Source: Butyriboletus loyo
Taxonomy: Eukaryota; Basidiomycota; Agaricomycetes; Boletales; Boletaceae
Direction of reading: 5' to 3'
Length of the DNA stretch: 64,000 bases
Assembly: GCA_038093515.1 (NCBI GenBank)
Contig: JBBPSI010000026.1
Span: 62,001-126,000 of the forward strand
In this document: positions 45,676 to 56,154 of the stretch, in pieces
Layout: the number at the start of each line of letters is the position of its first letter
Numbering within the stretch: position 1 is the stretch's first letter
The notes under the pieces: model-generated
The model's database searches: none
Seen by the model: only the letters and a program-made list of their open reading frames with translations
What the model was told of the DNA's origin: nothing
Made by a program: the position numbers and the translations under genes

Positions 45676-47345
45676 TCAAGAACAAGCACCCACTCGTTTA
45701 CGTTTACCAGCAGCCATCCACGAAGGTCCCGGCGTGTTTGTGACGTCCACTCTTGCCGGCGGCTGGGAAGGAGACTGACGATCGGCAGCCCGGCGCCGCT
45801 TCCTGGGAGCTCGTTCCGGTTTGTGCGAAGCCGGGTCCTTGTTACTCCGCCTCGTGCTCGTCTGTAGCCACTTTTTGAGCGTTGAAAGGCCCAGAGATGA
45901 TTCCACAGCGTCGCGATGTTCCCCTGGGCACGCCTCCGGAGGTTAGGTCACAAGTGTGGCATCCGACGACTGCGGTATGGCATGGGACGTACCGAGTGGC
46001 GGTGCCTCGTCCTTGCGGGGATGGGCATAGGAGGCCGGGGATGGCGGCTTCAACAGGGTCAACACGGAGGAAAGATAAGAATGTAGTGATTACCAACCTC
46101 ATCATAATCGAACTGAAGGCCTGGCGTGCTCGACGGCACCTCGACCTATGCCATTGTGAGAACTTGCTTCGAGAGGGAAAGGAACGAATGAATACCTCGA
46201 GGGGATTGCCATCTCCGCCTTTGCCGCGTGTCTCGGATCCGATTGGGGTCGATTTACCAGCTTCATTCTACACAAAGGAGTCAGGGCAGCCCATCTCGGC
46301 GACAGAACAGCGAATTCCTACCGGATTAGAGTCAGCAAGTTTGTTGTCATGACCACTGGAGCTTGCAGGTTGCGCGTCTGGTTGTCCTTGGTCATGGATG
46401 ATATGGCCGAGGCCACGCACGACGATTTTCCCGTCATGTTGCCCAGTTGCCAAATAGCTGCTGTCTGGGGAGATGGCAATCGACCATATTGATTGGCTGT
46501 CCTCAATGGTAGGGCCAATCTGGGTGAGAGTGGATGTGTCCAGGAACAAGATAGAACGCGCTGCACAAGTAGCGATGAATTTGCCGTTCGGCGCTAAAGC
46601 AACGGACTCGACGTTGTCACCGAGAATGAATGATTCTGTGAGCTGGGACCCAGTGGACACAACAAAAGACTTGATTTTGTTGTCACTTGATACTGCAAAG
46701 ATTTTCTGACCATCGTTGGACCACACAAGCGGCGTGAATGGAAACGATGTAGGTGTGGCAGTTTTGATCACGACGAGCTCATCACCGGTGTGACTGTCGA
46801 AAACACAGATTGAACCACCTGAGCGGGTAGTGGCGACGTGCTCCCCATTCGGGGAGAACCTGATTCCAGTGACAATACCGTCATGCTGGAGCGGGCCAAC
46901 AAGTCTCTGCCCTGTCGTTATGCTCCAGATGCTTGCTTCATTTTCTGTGGTCCCGGTAGCAAATCTGGTCGAATCCGGGGAGACGTCGACGGCATATACT
47001 CGGTTTCCGCCCTCCACGTTGGTGACCTCTTTGTACATCTCTCCATCCCATACGCTTGCACCATCCATAGTTCCGCACACAACCCACTTACCATCCTCCG
47101 ACACAGAGATGGCATCCAAGTGCATTTCTGTTTGCTTTCCAACTTGTTCACCATCTTCGAGTCGCCATCGTCGCATCCCATTGCCACTGCCGCCAAAAAG
47201 ATGTTTTCTGTCAGGATGGAACTTGACTGTCCGTACCCCATTAGAGTGACCAGTGTCAAGTAATATTGTTGGGTCTTACCGAATCGTCAGCATTCAGCAC
47301 AATCACTCATCAGCACTGTTACGCACCAGTCTCTGTCGACGACAT
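45676..47345 (-). CDS. WD40 repeat protein
   Basis: Six exons: 47327-47345 (ATG; MSSTET), 47274-46322, 46267-46196, 46145-46098, 46047-45993 and 45923-45676. They join in phase to 464 aa with introns of 50-69 bp. The large exon encodes about seven WD40 blades with typical phrases GHSNGVRTVKFHPD, AVDVSPDSTRFATG, GIRFSPNGEHVATT and SIAISPDSSYLATGQHDGKI. It forms a beta-propeller scaffold for protein binding. The small exons give a linker (TPIGSETRGKGGDGNPLE, VEVPSSTPGLQFDYDE) and a basic tail (APRKRRRAADRQ) that could be a nuclear-localisation signal. Related propellers are at 57318 (+), and truncated copies at 49130-49565 and 62868-62930. The acceptor of the last intron could also be 11 bases upstream, but that would change the frame. 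Confidence 0.8.
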
Positions 47346-48717
47346 CCTCACCGATGGTACACAGTCGTGGGGTCCAAAGAGTCGAAAAACGCAGGGTTTA
47401 GGTTTGCCCGTAGCGCGCAGGGCCGTTCCATAAACATGGTTTCTTGTTCTCAATATGGCTCACAGGCGCCTCGTGTCTTTAGCGCTTACTCTTACTTGGA
47501 CGCGAGCTAGGTGACTTCGTTGCGACGACCAGACAACATAAGAATAGTCTTACCCGGAGACCTGCGAGTGCTCGCCATCTCTTGGCTGCAAGACTCGTTT
47601 CACGTCGAGTGTATAATCCGCATTAGACCCACTCGCGCCACACCACGCAGAAATCACGGGCGCATTCCATGCGCCACTCTCGCACAGGGAGCGTGCATAC
47701 TCGAGAAGTATGTTTTCCACAAGATAGGAGATGACTTTATGTTAGTTCATCACGACACGTCGCTCATGCTTGTGGACGTCTGTGGCTCGGCTCACTCTCA
47801 CTATTATGGACGTCGCAGACGTACGTACCTGTCTCTCTGGACTCGAATTGTTGCGCTCATGCACGCATCGCTGGCACTAGCAACGCCTTCAGGTGCTCGG
47901 TGAAAAGTTTCACGGGTAGAGTGCATCGCAGGCTTTCACGTGGAAGTCAGAGATGCCTGTTATTGCCCTCGGATACTATACTGAGCTTTTTGCGGCGGCT
48001 CCTACCACGCGGGAGCCAGGGCAGCTGTGATTACTCAGAGTGTATGTCGCGTTCTCATGCTTTGCCTTTCAAGTCGATTGTAGGGCGCCGTGCACACCCA
48101 AGACCGATAATCAGGTTCACGAACTCTCTATGCACCTTGACGTTCTATACTGATACGAAAGGCTGATCTGAGCTGGCGGACATTGAGGCGACGTGCAACC
48201 AGTACGCTTCTATCCCTCATGACGATTGAATATGAATACACCCTGCAGCCACTGTTGCACTTCCTCTTACTCGCACCACAGGACCCAATCTACAGTTTGA
48301 AAGCGGTAGAAACGACCTACGACCGACGTCCGTCAGTAGTCGATACGAACCACGACAACAGTTGTTCAAAGCATTCGATTTGACCCTTTCCACTTTGCAC
48401 CAACTTTTTATGTTTGGGGGAATTACGACGGTTCAAAGTTGGAGAATCGGCTACGGTGCTTTCCCTCGTCCCTCGAGCGACCAAGGTGGACACGTCGATC
48501 AGGGTTCACACCTGATACGTGTATCCCCCTTGGGTGATTTGAAAATGAAATGACAGGTCATCCTCATGTCAGACCAAGCTGGCCATCGACTCAGAGATAC
48601 ACTGATCGTTTCGCTGGCGTGCATGCTTCCAACATGTGTTGGCTGTCTATGCGTTCAGGTAGATGATGAAACCGCACTCGTCCGCGAGGCTGACGTATTT
48701 CTACCCAATACGAAGTC
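47346..48717. other. Intergenic, nothing recognised
   Basis: Several open frames exist but none has ATG plus a recognisable domain or splice-consistent extension. It must include the promoter of the WD40 gene at its left end. Confidence 0.35.
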
Positions 48718-48875
48718 TTGGCCCTGGCCATGTCGCGTCACGGAAGTCCCTGTCACTGTATCCAGCATGAGTGAGGAAACGATCGACATCTCGTAGATCT
48801 CGTCGACCATCTTCACATCCACGCATCACACGAACGCGTCTGCTCTACGACGCTCGCCATACCTCCCCAGGATCG
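48718..48875. repeat. Dispersed repeat, copy 2
   Basis: Matches 44800-44960 closely, with shared GTCACGGA-GTCCCTG, GATCTCGTCGACCATCTTC and ACGCGTCTGCTCTACGAC. A shorter third copy is at 50700-50780. Confidence 0.65.
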
Positions 48876-49129
48876 GCTCCAACATGACACGAATGCAAGG
48901 TACTTTCGATATCGACACCCGAGGATCCGGCACCTGGGTTCTTTGCATTTCCAAACCGTCGAGGCGTTTTCGAGGAGGCATGTTCAGGGAACGCGGCATC
49001 AGAACGACTGTCTGTCTTTTGTCTTTTGATCACGACGTTTTAGGTCTGGTCTGGGGAGAGACTAGTTGCCTACATCTCGTGTCAATAGAATAGTTTATTC
49101 GACGTGATATACCCAAGTTGATTGCTTAC

Positions 49130-49565
49130 CACGCAAATATTATCGAGGACCCTGTGTGCTGTAATCGAACGAGATCGGGGTTGTGCGAAGCTGGATCCTC
49201 GTTACTCCGCCTTGTCCTCGTCTGTAGCCATTTTTTGAGCGTTGAAAGGCCCAGAGACGATTCCATAGTGTCACAATTCTCTCCTAGGCACGACTCCGGA
49301 GGATAGGCCACCGGTACCTCTTCCTCGCGGGGATTCGCACGGGAGATCGGAGAAGGTGACTCCAGCAGCGTCAACAAAGAAGAAAGAGGAGAATGTAGTG
49401 ACCATCGACATCATCAGAACCGAGGGACGGACGTACTCGACGGCACCTCGGTCTATACGATCGTGAACACGCTTTGAGGGGGAAAAGAACGAGCTGATAC
49501 CTCGAGGGGAAGCCCACTATCGCCGTCTCAGTTGCACGTCTCGGACTCGTTTGGACCCAACCTCC
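49130..49565 (-). pseudogene. Truncated WD40 paralogue (3' exons only)
   Basis: Homologous to the last four exons of the WD40 gene at 45676. Examples are SPSPISRANPREEE (compare PPSPASYAHPRKDE) and MESSLGLSTLKKWLQT (nearly identical in both). The propeller exon is absent, with the break near 49565. Splice sites are partly lost. The gene seems to have been duplicated with its 3' flank and then truncated. Confidence 0.7.
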
Positions 49566-49584
49566 CAGGTCCTTGCTGATTAGC

Positions 49585-50400
49585 TTAGTACGTGCTTATG
49601 ATGACGGTTTGATTGACCTTCCCGTTGTGGTTACCTCCAGGACCATCACGATAATCTATAGGAAACGTAGCCTCCCAGTATCTCCCGGCGTTACTGCTCC
49701 CACTGTCCCGTGGTATCACCTCGATGCTGATGCGACGAGTGTTTGATTTGGTACCTGTAGTGTCGCGGAAAGAAACGAGAGACCAGGGTCGTGCTTTATA
49801 GAACCCAGTAATCAGGTAGAGGGAGCGATCGCCCATGTATTTCGCCATAGCGCCTTCTGGCTATTTCATACCAGCCAAATGCATGCTCTGTCGCCAACAT
49901 GCGAAACCGCTCTTTTGACGAGAGTTCGTGGCGTGTAGCACCCATATGTGCGGGAGGATGCGAATCGCGCCGTCAGTGGAGGTGAGAGCGACTCGTAGCT
50001 GTCAGCTCTTCCGATACGCTACTACGCTACGACATTGGTGGTATTGTGCACCTTCGTCGTCGTTCACGTACTGTAGTGATGATTCGCTGGTCCGTTTAGC
50101 GCCAGGTGAAACGATAACACAGCCCGGGGGTGCTGTATTGGGTCCAACGTCGAGAATGACAGGCTCGAAGTTGGCAGGGACCCCGCGACTTCGATGGAGA
50201 GCATGCATGTGGGATAGACATGTGTTGAAGAGAACGTCGAAGCCACCCGTCGGACCTACTACCACACCGACATCTCCAATCTGAAGTCCGTCTGCTTGAT
50301 ATGGGGAAGGGAGTGTACTGCTGGGGGTAGCCGCGATCGTCAAGTTTGGTTGTTGTGGGGTTGTTTGGGGTGTTTGGGTGGGGGGGGGCTTCAATGGGGA
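49585..50400 (-). pseudogene. Degraded Agaricomycete family gene (DRSLYLITGFYKARPWSL)
   Basis: Fragments on the minus strand read, in order, LQIGDVGVVVGPTGGFDVLF, SRGVPANFEPVILDVGPN (50394-50002), KERFRMLATEHAFGWYEIA (about 49940-49865) and DRSLYLITGFYKARPWSL ... FPIDYRDGPGG ... NQTV (49848-49585). I remember this set as an abundant uncharacterised family of mushroom-forming fungi. Here a TGA near 49995 and at least two frameshifts (near 49940 and 49858) break it, so it is a pseudogene. No function is known to me. Confidence 0.6.
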
Positions 50401-50559
50401 GAGGGAGGATACTGCCGGTTACCCTGCTTTCCGTCAACCCACCTACCTGGTCAGTCCTCAAAAATGTGCAATTTTGTCCACCACCAAAAAAAAAGAGAAA
50501 TGCGCGAACTGATCGACACTGCGCGGGTTGGAGTATCGAACGCATTTTGGTAGTCAGTA

Positions 50560-51484
50560 CATACTTGAACACGTCGAGGGCTGCTTCTGGGTCCCGCTGT
50601 AATCATCGTGGTTCATCAGTATTTCAATTCACGCATGTTTATTTTTTGGCAAATGGAGCACCATCATGCACGGGCTGTCGATAGAGAACTGCTCACAGTC
50701 ACAGTCTCAACCATCTTCAAGTTCTCCTCCACTTACTACGCGAACGCGTCTGCTCTACGACACTCGCCACCTGCCTGCCCCCCGGACAAACAAACAATCG
50801 CGACGTTCTATTCTCCGCAAGGAAGAGAAGATCGGAAGACATCTGGGTCAAGATCCCGGATCCGGTAGCTGGCACTTAACTTATGAGGGGAGGAAAACAG
50901 ACTGACGTGCGACAACCGGCTCCCCCTGGCCCCAGCTGTCTTTCCTTCTGTCATCATGTATATACACGATACTTTATTCGACATATATATATTATGTATA
51001 GTCACCAGCGATGCATCACTGAGAGGGCGCCCCGTCTCGCAGCAGCCACTGGTTGTGCGAGAGCACATCGACCGATGGACGCGACCGAAAAGAGAGCTCT
51101 CAGAGCTCTCATGAGCAGAGATCATATTAAAACGGTATCCTTTACTACATCGATAACCGACGAACGGCATAACCAAGTCAGCAACATCAACCGTGACAGT
51201 CGTCGACAATCTTGCCAAGATAGCACGCGTGCTGTCTTGACAAGACCATCGCAGAGCGTACACACAACTGAGCGACCACAGGACAGCATTCAACACTGGT
51301 CTTTGAACTCGAAGCCGACCCAAGACGCGCCCCATAAAAGATCCACACTTCTCCCTCTCCATTTGTATGTAGTACAAAAAAATATCAGTGACATACATTT
51401 CTGGTTAATAGTTCGAACGAAAGCCAGGATATATCGCCCACATCCACTCAAGCATACAATCTCTTCGTGTACCTATACCCCAAA
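50560..51484. other. Region downstream of IMPDH, nothing recognised
   Basis: Contains the third, shorter copy of the dispersed repeat (about 50700-50780). Open frames lie on both strands, but none has a recognisable domain. The 3' UTR of IMPDH must lie at its right end. Confidence 0.35.
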
Positions 51485-53323
51485 TCAGTAATCCCACCAT
51501 CTTGGATCAAAAGCGAAAAGGACGCACGAATTCAAACCATGTACACCCCCCTCGACCTGGGCACTCGCGGTCCTCAACTCAAACCGCACCCGCCCCGCCC
51601 TCACGCCCTCCTTCAACTCATCCACACTCCTGACCCCGATATCCTGCAGACTGTGTTGCAAACCCACATGTAGATACGGTACAAACGCCTTGACGCTCCC
51701 CTTGTCTTGCACGTCCCCAGATACCCCTTGGGCCACCTTGACCGCTGATGACTCGGAGAAATACCGTGTCGTGGCTGCGTTTTCGTGTGGCACACTCGCC
51801 GGCTGTGGAGTGTGTTTCGTCGAACTGGGTACCCCGTTAACTTTGGCAGGGGTGCCCGGTTTACCTGCTTCCATCGCTTCGAGACTGCCCATACCCCGAT
51901 AGGCCTTGACCCGCTTCCCATCGTGATAAAAGTACTCGCCCGGAGCCTCGGTCGTACCCGCTAACAAACCCCCCATCATAATCGCGCTCGCACCTAGCGC
52001 CAACGCCTTGACTATGTGCCCCACATTCCCAACCCCACCATCCGCAACGACAGGAACACCAAACTTGTTGGCGAACTCGGCTACAGCGTACACGGCAGTC
52101 GCTTGGGGCCGGCCGACAGCCATGACTTCCTGCGTGATACAAATCGACCCGCTGCCCATGCCAACGCGGAGACCGTCCGCGCCAGCGGCGATGAGATTGG
52201 CAGCCTGCTCGCGCGTGACGACGTTGCCTGCAATCACCTCGAGTTTAGGGAACGTCTCCTTGATCCAATGGATCATGTCGGCCTGGAAGACCGAGTTGCC
52301 CTGCGATGAATCAAGCACGACGATGTCGAGACCCGCCTCGACGAGCAATCGGAGACGATCCCTGTCGTTGGGCCGTGTGCCGACCGCAGCAGCGGCATAA
52401 AGCTGCTTGCTCTCAGGGTTCTTGCTCGCGAGGGGGTAGTTTTGGTTCTTCAATAGATCGGAGCGGGCAAGGAGGGAGGTGAGTCGGCCTTGATCGTCCA
52501 CGATAGGAAGTTTTCCTTTCTTGGAGGAGCGCAGGATGATATTGGCCTCGTTGAGAGTAACACCCTGAGGTGCGGTGACGAGGGTGGTGGTCATGATTGC
52601 GTGAAGAGACGTGGATGGAGACTCGAACTGGACGTCGCGAGAGGTAACGATACCAACGAGTTTTCCTCCAAGGGACCCAGTGTCTGAATGGGAGAAAAAC
52701 AAACGTCAGAGGCTGTGACGAGATAGAACTGCAGATATCAGAAACACCATGGATTCCGCAAATCACAGATCGAATCCGTTACTCGGAAGAACGAAGATTA
52801 TTATGAACGATGTATACATCACATATTCGGAAAGCAAGCAGAAGCAGAACATACCGGTGATAGGGATCCCACAGAATCCAAGACGGACTTTGATGTCCAA
52901 TACATCAGCGATGGTATGGTTAGGAGAGAACACGACAGGATCGGTGATGAAACCGTTTTCGTGCCTCTTTACAGCGCGGACCATGGCTGCCTGTGACAAT
53001 GCGGGTTGGTTATGATGAATGACACCTATACCACCCAAGAGGGCAAGACTGATGGCCATCTCTGTTTCGGTGACGGTATCCATCGGACTACTCAAAAAAG
53101 GCGTCTTCAAGGCGACGTTGCGCGTAATTTTGGTCTCTGTGATAACCGCAGACGCTGGAAAGTCAATCTTTCCTGGGAGCATCAAGAAATCGTTGTAGGT
53201 GAGCCCCCCATGGGACTGGGAGTCCATGATCTCCTGGACGGAGAGCCCATCTGATCTGGGGTACGTTTGAAGATGACCAAGGGCTTCAGAAGGGTCAAGA
53301 AATTCTTTGAATGGGGCGGGCAT
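51485..53323 (-). CDS. Inosine-5'-monophosphate dehydrogenase
   Basis: Cytosolic IMPDH (EC 1.1.1.205), which oxidises IMP to XMP with NAD+, the committed step of GTP synthesis. Two exons, 52855-53323 ([13 protein letters not shown]) and 51485-52683, are joined across a 171-bp intron (GTATGT...CATTCAG) to give 555 aa, close to the family's usual length. The barrel start has [12 protein letters not shown]. The CBS pair (about 120-235) is split by the intron inside its first half. The active-site loop [11 protein letters not shown] places the catalytic Cys at about residue 338. The phosphate and flap region has [16 protein letters not shown], and the protein ends WWDY. All landmark motifs are intact, so it should be functional. 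The start codon abuts a 138-bp inverted repeat (53323-53460), which also contains a TTTGCGTTTCAG acceptor-like site 9 bases before the ATG. Confidence 0.95.
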
Positions 53324-53460
53324 TTTAGCCAGCTGAAACGCAAAAAATTAGTGAGGTTATATAGATTGAATTTAATCGGAGATTGTACCCCTGGATACAA
53401 TCTCCGATTAAATTCAATCCATATAACCTCATCTATTTTTTGCGTTTCAGCTGGCTAAAA
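53323..53460. repeat. Near-perfect 138-bp inverted repeat at the IMPDH start
   Basis: The left arm starts TTTTAGCCAGCTGAAACGCA at 53323. The right arm ends with its exact complement at 53460. The arms are about 65 bases with only a few differences (around 53347-53350 and 53362) and a loop of only a few bases near 53390-53396. The left arm begins right at the IMPDH ATG. It could form a long hairpin in the 5' UTR or in DNA. Confidence 0.9.
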
Positions 53461-53515
53461 CCTGGATCAAAGATAAGATAAGTCAGCCTCAGGTGTCAGC
53501 CCCCCTGACGAATGG

Positions 53516-53521
53516 TATAAA
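53516..53521 (+). promoter_or_regulatory. TATA box candidate
   Basis: TATAAA 55 bases before the ATG of the plus-strand gene at 53576. It lies between that gene and the IMPDH inverted repeat. Confidence 0.4.
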
Positions 53522-53575
53522 GTACTTCTGTCTACTCTTGTAAGACCAGTCGTTCGCAAGCCTTGGCCATCGTAC

Positions 53576-54346
53576 ATGAGTATCAGCCCCAAGAAACGAT
53601 CGTCCGCGGGCATCGTCGCACCTGTCGGACACATGCTCGGCAACAAGTTCCTCTGCTTTGCCAAATCGCGCCTCCCGGTCCCCAACCAACCCAAGACACG
53701 GACCCACCGCCGTGCCTTCCTCACCGTGGCACCGATCCCATTCGCACCCCTCGTCGACACACACGCATTCCAGCCACCACCGCCTTACTCCGCCCATGCA
53801 TACAACTCTACCGAGTTTCTGCTCGTGCCACACAACACCCCGGAAGCGCCTGCACCGACAGTGACAGAGCACAGCCACGTTCTGAGTGCCTCGACAGGTG
53901 GCTACGCCCGACCCATCGGTCTCGGTCTCGAAGGGGTCGAAAAAGGCGACGGTGGACGATTCGACGGACTCGGTCGGCTCAGCGGGGGATATAGGGCCTC
54001 TTCTCTTGGGGGATGTGCCACCAGCGGGCTGCGCGAACAAGTGCACCGGATGCTCACCGAACACTCGCAGCGTCGACGCACACGGGCGAGCGAACAGCCT
54101 ACGAAACGCCATGACGTGTTCTATGCCTCCGTCGAGGTGCATGCATGCGACAGGGTGACGAGCAGCGTGCCCACACAAACAGTGAAGATTCGGATTCGCA
54201 GAAAGAGCGCCGCATCGCCGACACCTGGACCGCGGAGATGGGAGGGCGTGCAACGAAGCACGATATCATCTGAGCTGAAGCGGGCAGCGTCGATGGAGCG
54301 TCGGGCGTCGCTGAGTGAGACAATGAGTCGGGCGTGGCGGGTGTAG
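53576..54346 (+). CDS. Basic hypothetical protein with PPPY motif
   Basis: Single-exon frame of 256 aa from ATG at 53576 to TAG at 54346. Third codon positions are strongly C/G, which supports coding on this strand rather than the long antisense frame. The N-terminus is basic (MSISPKKRSSAGIV), followed by FLTVAPIPFAPLVD and QPPPPYSAHAYNSTEFLL; the PPPY could bind a WW domain. The C-terminal half is Arg/Ser-rich with KIRIRRKSAASPTPGPRRW. No enzyme motif or membrane segment is seen. It is divergent from IMPDH and probably shares the intergenic DNA with it. Family not recognised. Confidence 0.6.
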   Translation: MSISPKKRSSAGIVAPVGHMLGNKFLCFAKSRLPVPNQPKTRTHRRAFLTVAPIPFAPLVDTHAFQPPPPYSAHAYNSTEFLLVPHNTPEAPAPTVTEHSHVLSASTGGYARPIGLGLEGVEKGDGGRFDGLGRLSGGYRASSLGGCATSGLREQVHRMLTEHSQRRRTRASEQPTKRHDVFYASVEVHACDRVTSSVPTQTVKIRIRRKSAASPTPGPRRWEGVQRSTISSELKRAASMERRASLSETMSRAWRV

Positions 54347-54675
54347 ATACAAACAGAAGCAAACACCGTACGGATTTAGGATCGATTGAATTTGATTATA
54401 TCTGGTCACTTTGGCAACTGAGCGATGGCCGCACAACGCTGATTGAAAGAAAGAAAGAAATCGACGCTGACTTGTGACAGAAAAAAAAAAGAAAAAAGAA
54501 AAAAACACATCCATGTCCAGTTGTAAAGGTATGTTCAGCTTCACTTGCTTGTTCTCCTTGTCCGACCCCCACAGACCCTTCTCAGCCCTTCCCCTCCCCC
54601 GGATCCTCCTTTATACCTCCTCCTGTCCCTGGTCCGCACGAGTTCGCTACCCGCAGTTCTTCCCTTCCTCGCAAA
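54347..54675. other. Intergenic with A-rich tract and pyrimidine-rich leader
   Basis: An A/G-rich run at 54478-54507, then a C/T-rich stretch at 54575-54665 just before the next ATG. The latter is a common feature of fungal promoters and leaders; a TTTATAC motif lies at about 54609. Confidence 0.45.
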
Positions 54676-56154
54676 ATGTCGAAAAAGGATGTTGACGACG
54701 CCATGCTAGACGTACGCAGGTCTGCCACCTGCAACGGTAACACCACACCCACGCCCGCCACCACCACCATCAACGGCGTTGCGCTGAGTAGTAGTCCCAC
54801 CTCCCCCATCGGCGTGGTAAGTCACACACGTGCCTCTGCTCCTCTGAGCTTCCTTCGCTCGCTCGTCCCCCGCTTTGTCGTCTCCATACTAAACCTGCCA
54901 CGCTCCCTCTGGCGCGTACTCCCCTTCCAGGATCCTTCCGCCCCCGATCCCTCTGCTGCACTTCTGTCACCGACCCCGTCCCGCGATCCGCCAGACCCTC
55001 CATACGACCCAGCCTCTGCATCCGACCAGCTCTCTCTCACCCCCAGCTCACATCACGCGCCTCACAGACTCAGCATCCAGTCTGTCACATCCCTCACCTC
55101 GTCCCGCCCTGCACCTCCTTCTCCCGCTGTGTCGTGTCGCGCATCTGGTCTCTCGCGGTCCTCATCGAGGCCTGTATCGGATATGAGCAGTAGTGCATCA
55201 TCGCGCCCCGCATCAGGGGTCCAACGTCCACGGCCTCTGTCTGGTGGTGCCTCTCGCCCCGCTTCTGGAACCGTCCGACCCACCACGCCAACCATGACGA
55301 CGATGACTACCCCGACTACTACCGCCCCTAGACTCCCCGGCCTCGTGCCCACAATCCCTGTATCCGACCCCGACTCCTTTGCAGCCGAACCAACGCCGAC
55401 GCCTGCACCGGCCACAACGACAGCGACGATGACCCCCGCATTGATCCAGATCCGAGATTACGGATTCGCTTCGACGGATCCGCGGTTCACAGGCCAGGGT
55501 CCATACGTCCCACGTGCAAATCGACCCGCAGTCCTCGCCCGCCGTCTTGCTTCGTCTTCTGGATCCACACTTACTTCCTCGGGTGAGGGTGACAACGGCC
55601 GCGACGACGACGAGGACGACTGGGAGGATGACGATGAGGAGGGGAGAATGGACATCCACAAGGTTCAGAGGATGTGGGAAGACGTGGTCGACGATGGGGC
55701 GAATGGATGGAGTGGGTTCAAGTGGGGGTTTGGTGGTGCGTGGGGATTCGGAAGGACGAGTGGAACTGCGACCGGTCCGGATGCTACTTCATTCGGTGCT
55801 GGGTTCCCGAGTCGCGGTGACCTGGATCGCAATTTCGGCGGCGAGGACGGGCACGAAGATATAGAGATTGACGAACAAGGCGGGGCGTTTTCAGACGAGG
55901 AAGGCGAAGGTGACGCCGAGGGTGAACCACCCTTGTTCCCTGGGCTGTATCGCGCCTTGTACGCTTTTGAGCCCGAAGGCACGGCAGAGATGAGGCTGGA
56001 CGAAGACCAATATGTACGGGTGATTGGGAGAGGGGGTGGAGTCGGCTGGGCGGTCGTGGTCAAGGATGGACTGAAGGACACGGGTGTACATGCGCTCGTT
56101 CCGGAGAGTTATTTGGAGCTGGTGCGGTTGGATAGGGAGGAGGACGCTGCTTGA
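54676..56154 (+). CDS. SH3-domain protein (Nbp2-like)
   Basis: ATG at 54676, TGA at 56154. An intron 54817-54930 (GTAAGT, branch-like TACTAAAC, CTTCCAG) is likely. It is 114 bases, a multiple of three and stop-free, so the spliced product is 454 aa and the retained form 492 aa. The N-terminal half is Ser/Pro/Thr-rich and disordered. An acidic patch DDDEDDWEDDDEEG is followed by HKVQRMWEDV. The C-terminus is an SH3 domain, GLYRALYAFEPEGTAEM...GWAVVVKDG...ALVPESYLELV (about residues 385-445 of the spliced form). SH3 domains bind Pro-rich ligands. The placement resembles Nbp2-type adaptors in cell-wall stress signalling, but that assignment is tentative. Confidence 0.8.
   Translation: MSKKDVDDAMLDVRRSATCNGNTTPTPATTTINGVALSSSPTSPIGVVSHTRASAPLSFLRSLVPRFVVSILNLPRSLWRVLPFQDPSAPDPSAALLSPTPSRDPPDPPYDPASASDQLSLTPSSHHAPHRLSIQSVTSLTSSRPAPPSPAVSCRASGLSRSSSRPVSDMSSSASSRPASGVQRPRPLSGGASRPASGTVRPTTPTMTTMTTPTTTAPRLPGLVPTIPVSDPDSFAAEPTPTPAPATTTATMTPALIQIRDYGFASTDPRFTGQGPYVPRANRPAVLARRLASSSGSTLTSSGEGDNGRDDDEDDWEDDDEEGRMDIHKVQRMWEDVVDDGANGWSGFKWGFGGAWGFGRTSGTATGPDATSFGAGFPSRGDLDRNFGGEDGHEDIEIDEQGGAFSDEEGEGDAEGEPPLFPGLYRALYAFEPEGTAEMRLDEDQYVRVIGRGGGVGWAVVVKDGLKDTGVHALVPESYLELVRLDREEDAA

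Noticed and set aside
46918..47263. Other frames over the start of the WD40 gene, including MGYGQSSSILTENIF
   Set aside because: Out of frame with the propeller; the phase-1 intron at 47275-47326 links the ATG at 47345 to the WD40 frame without them.
50808..51491. Overlapping frames of about 200 codons on both strands
   Set aside because: Neither has a recognisable motif, consistent codon bias or splice-linked exons; reported only as an unassigned region.
53489..54253. Long minus-strand frame (about 254 codons) opposite the gene at 53576
   Set aside because: The plus-strand frame has an ATG and C/G-rich third codon positions; the minus frame is Cys/Arg/His-rich in the way antisense frames usually are.
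55213..55659. Minus-strand frames opposite the SH3 gene
   Set aside because: Antisense of Ser/Pro/Thr- and Asp-rich coding sequence, with no ATG context or domain.
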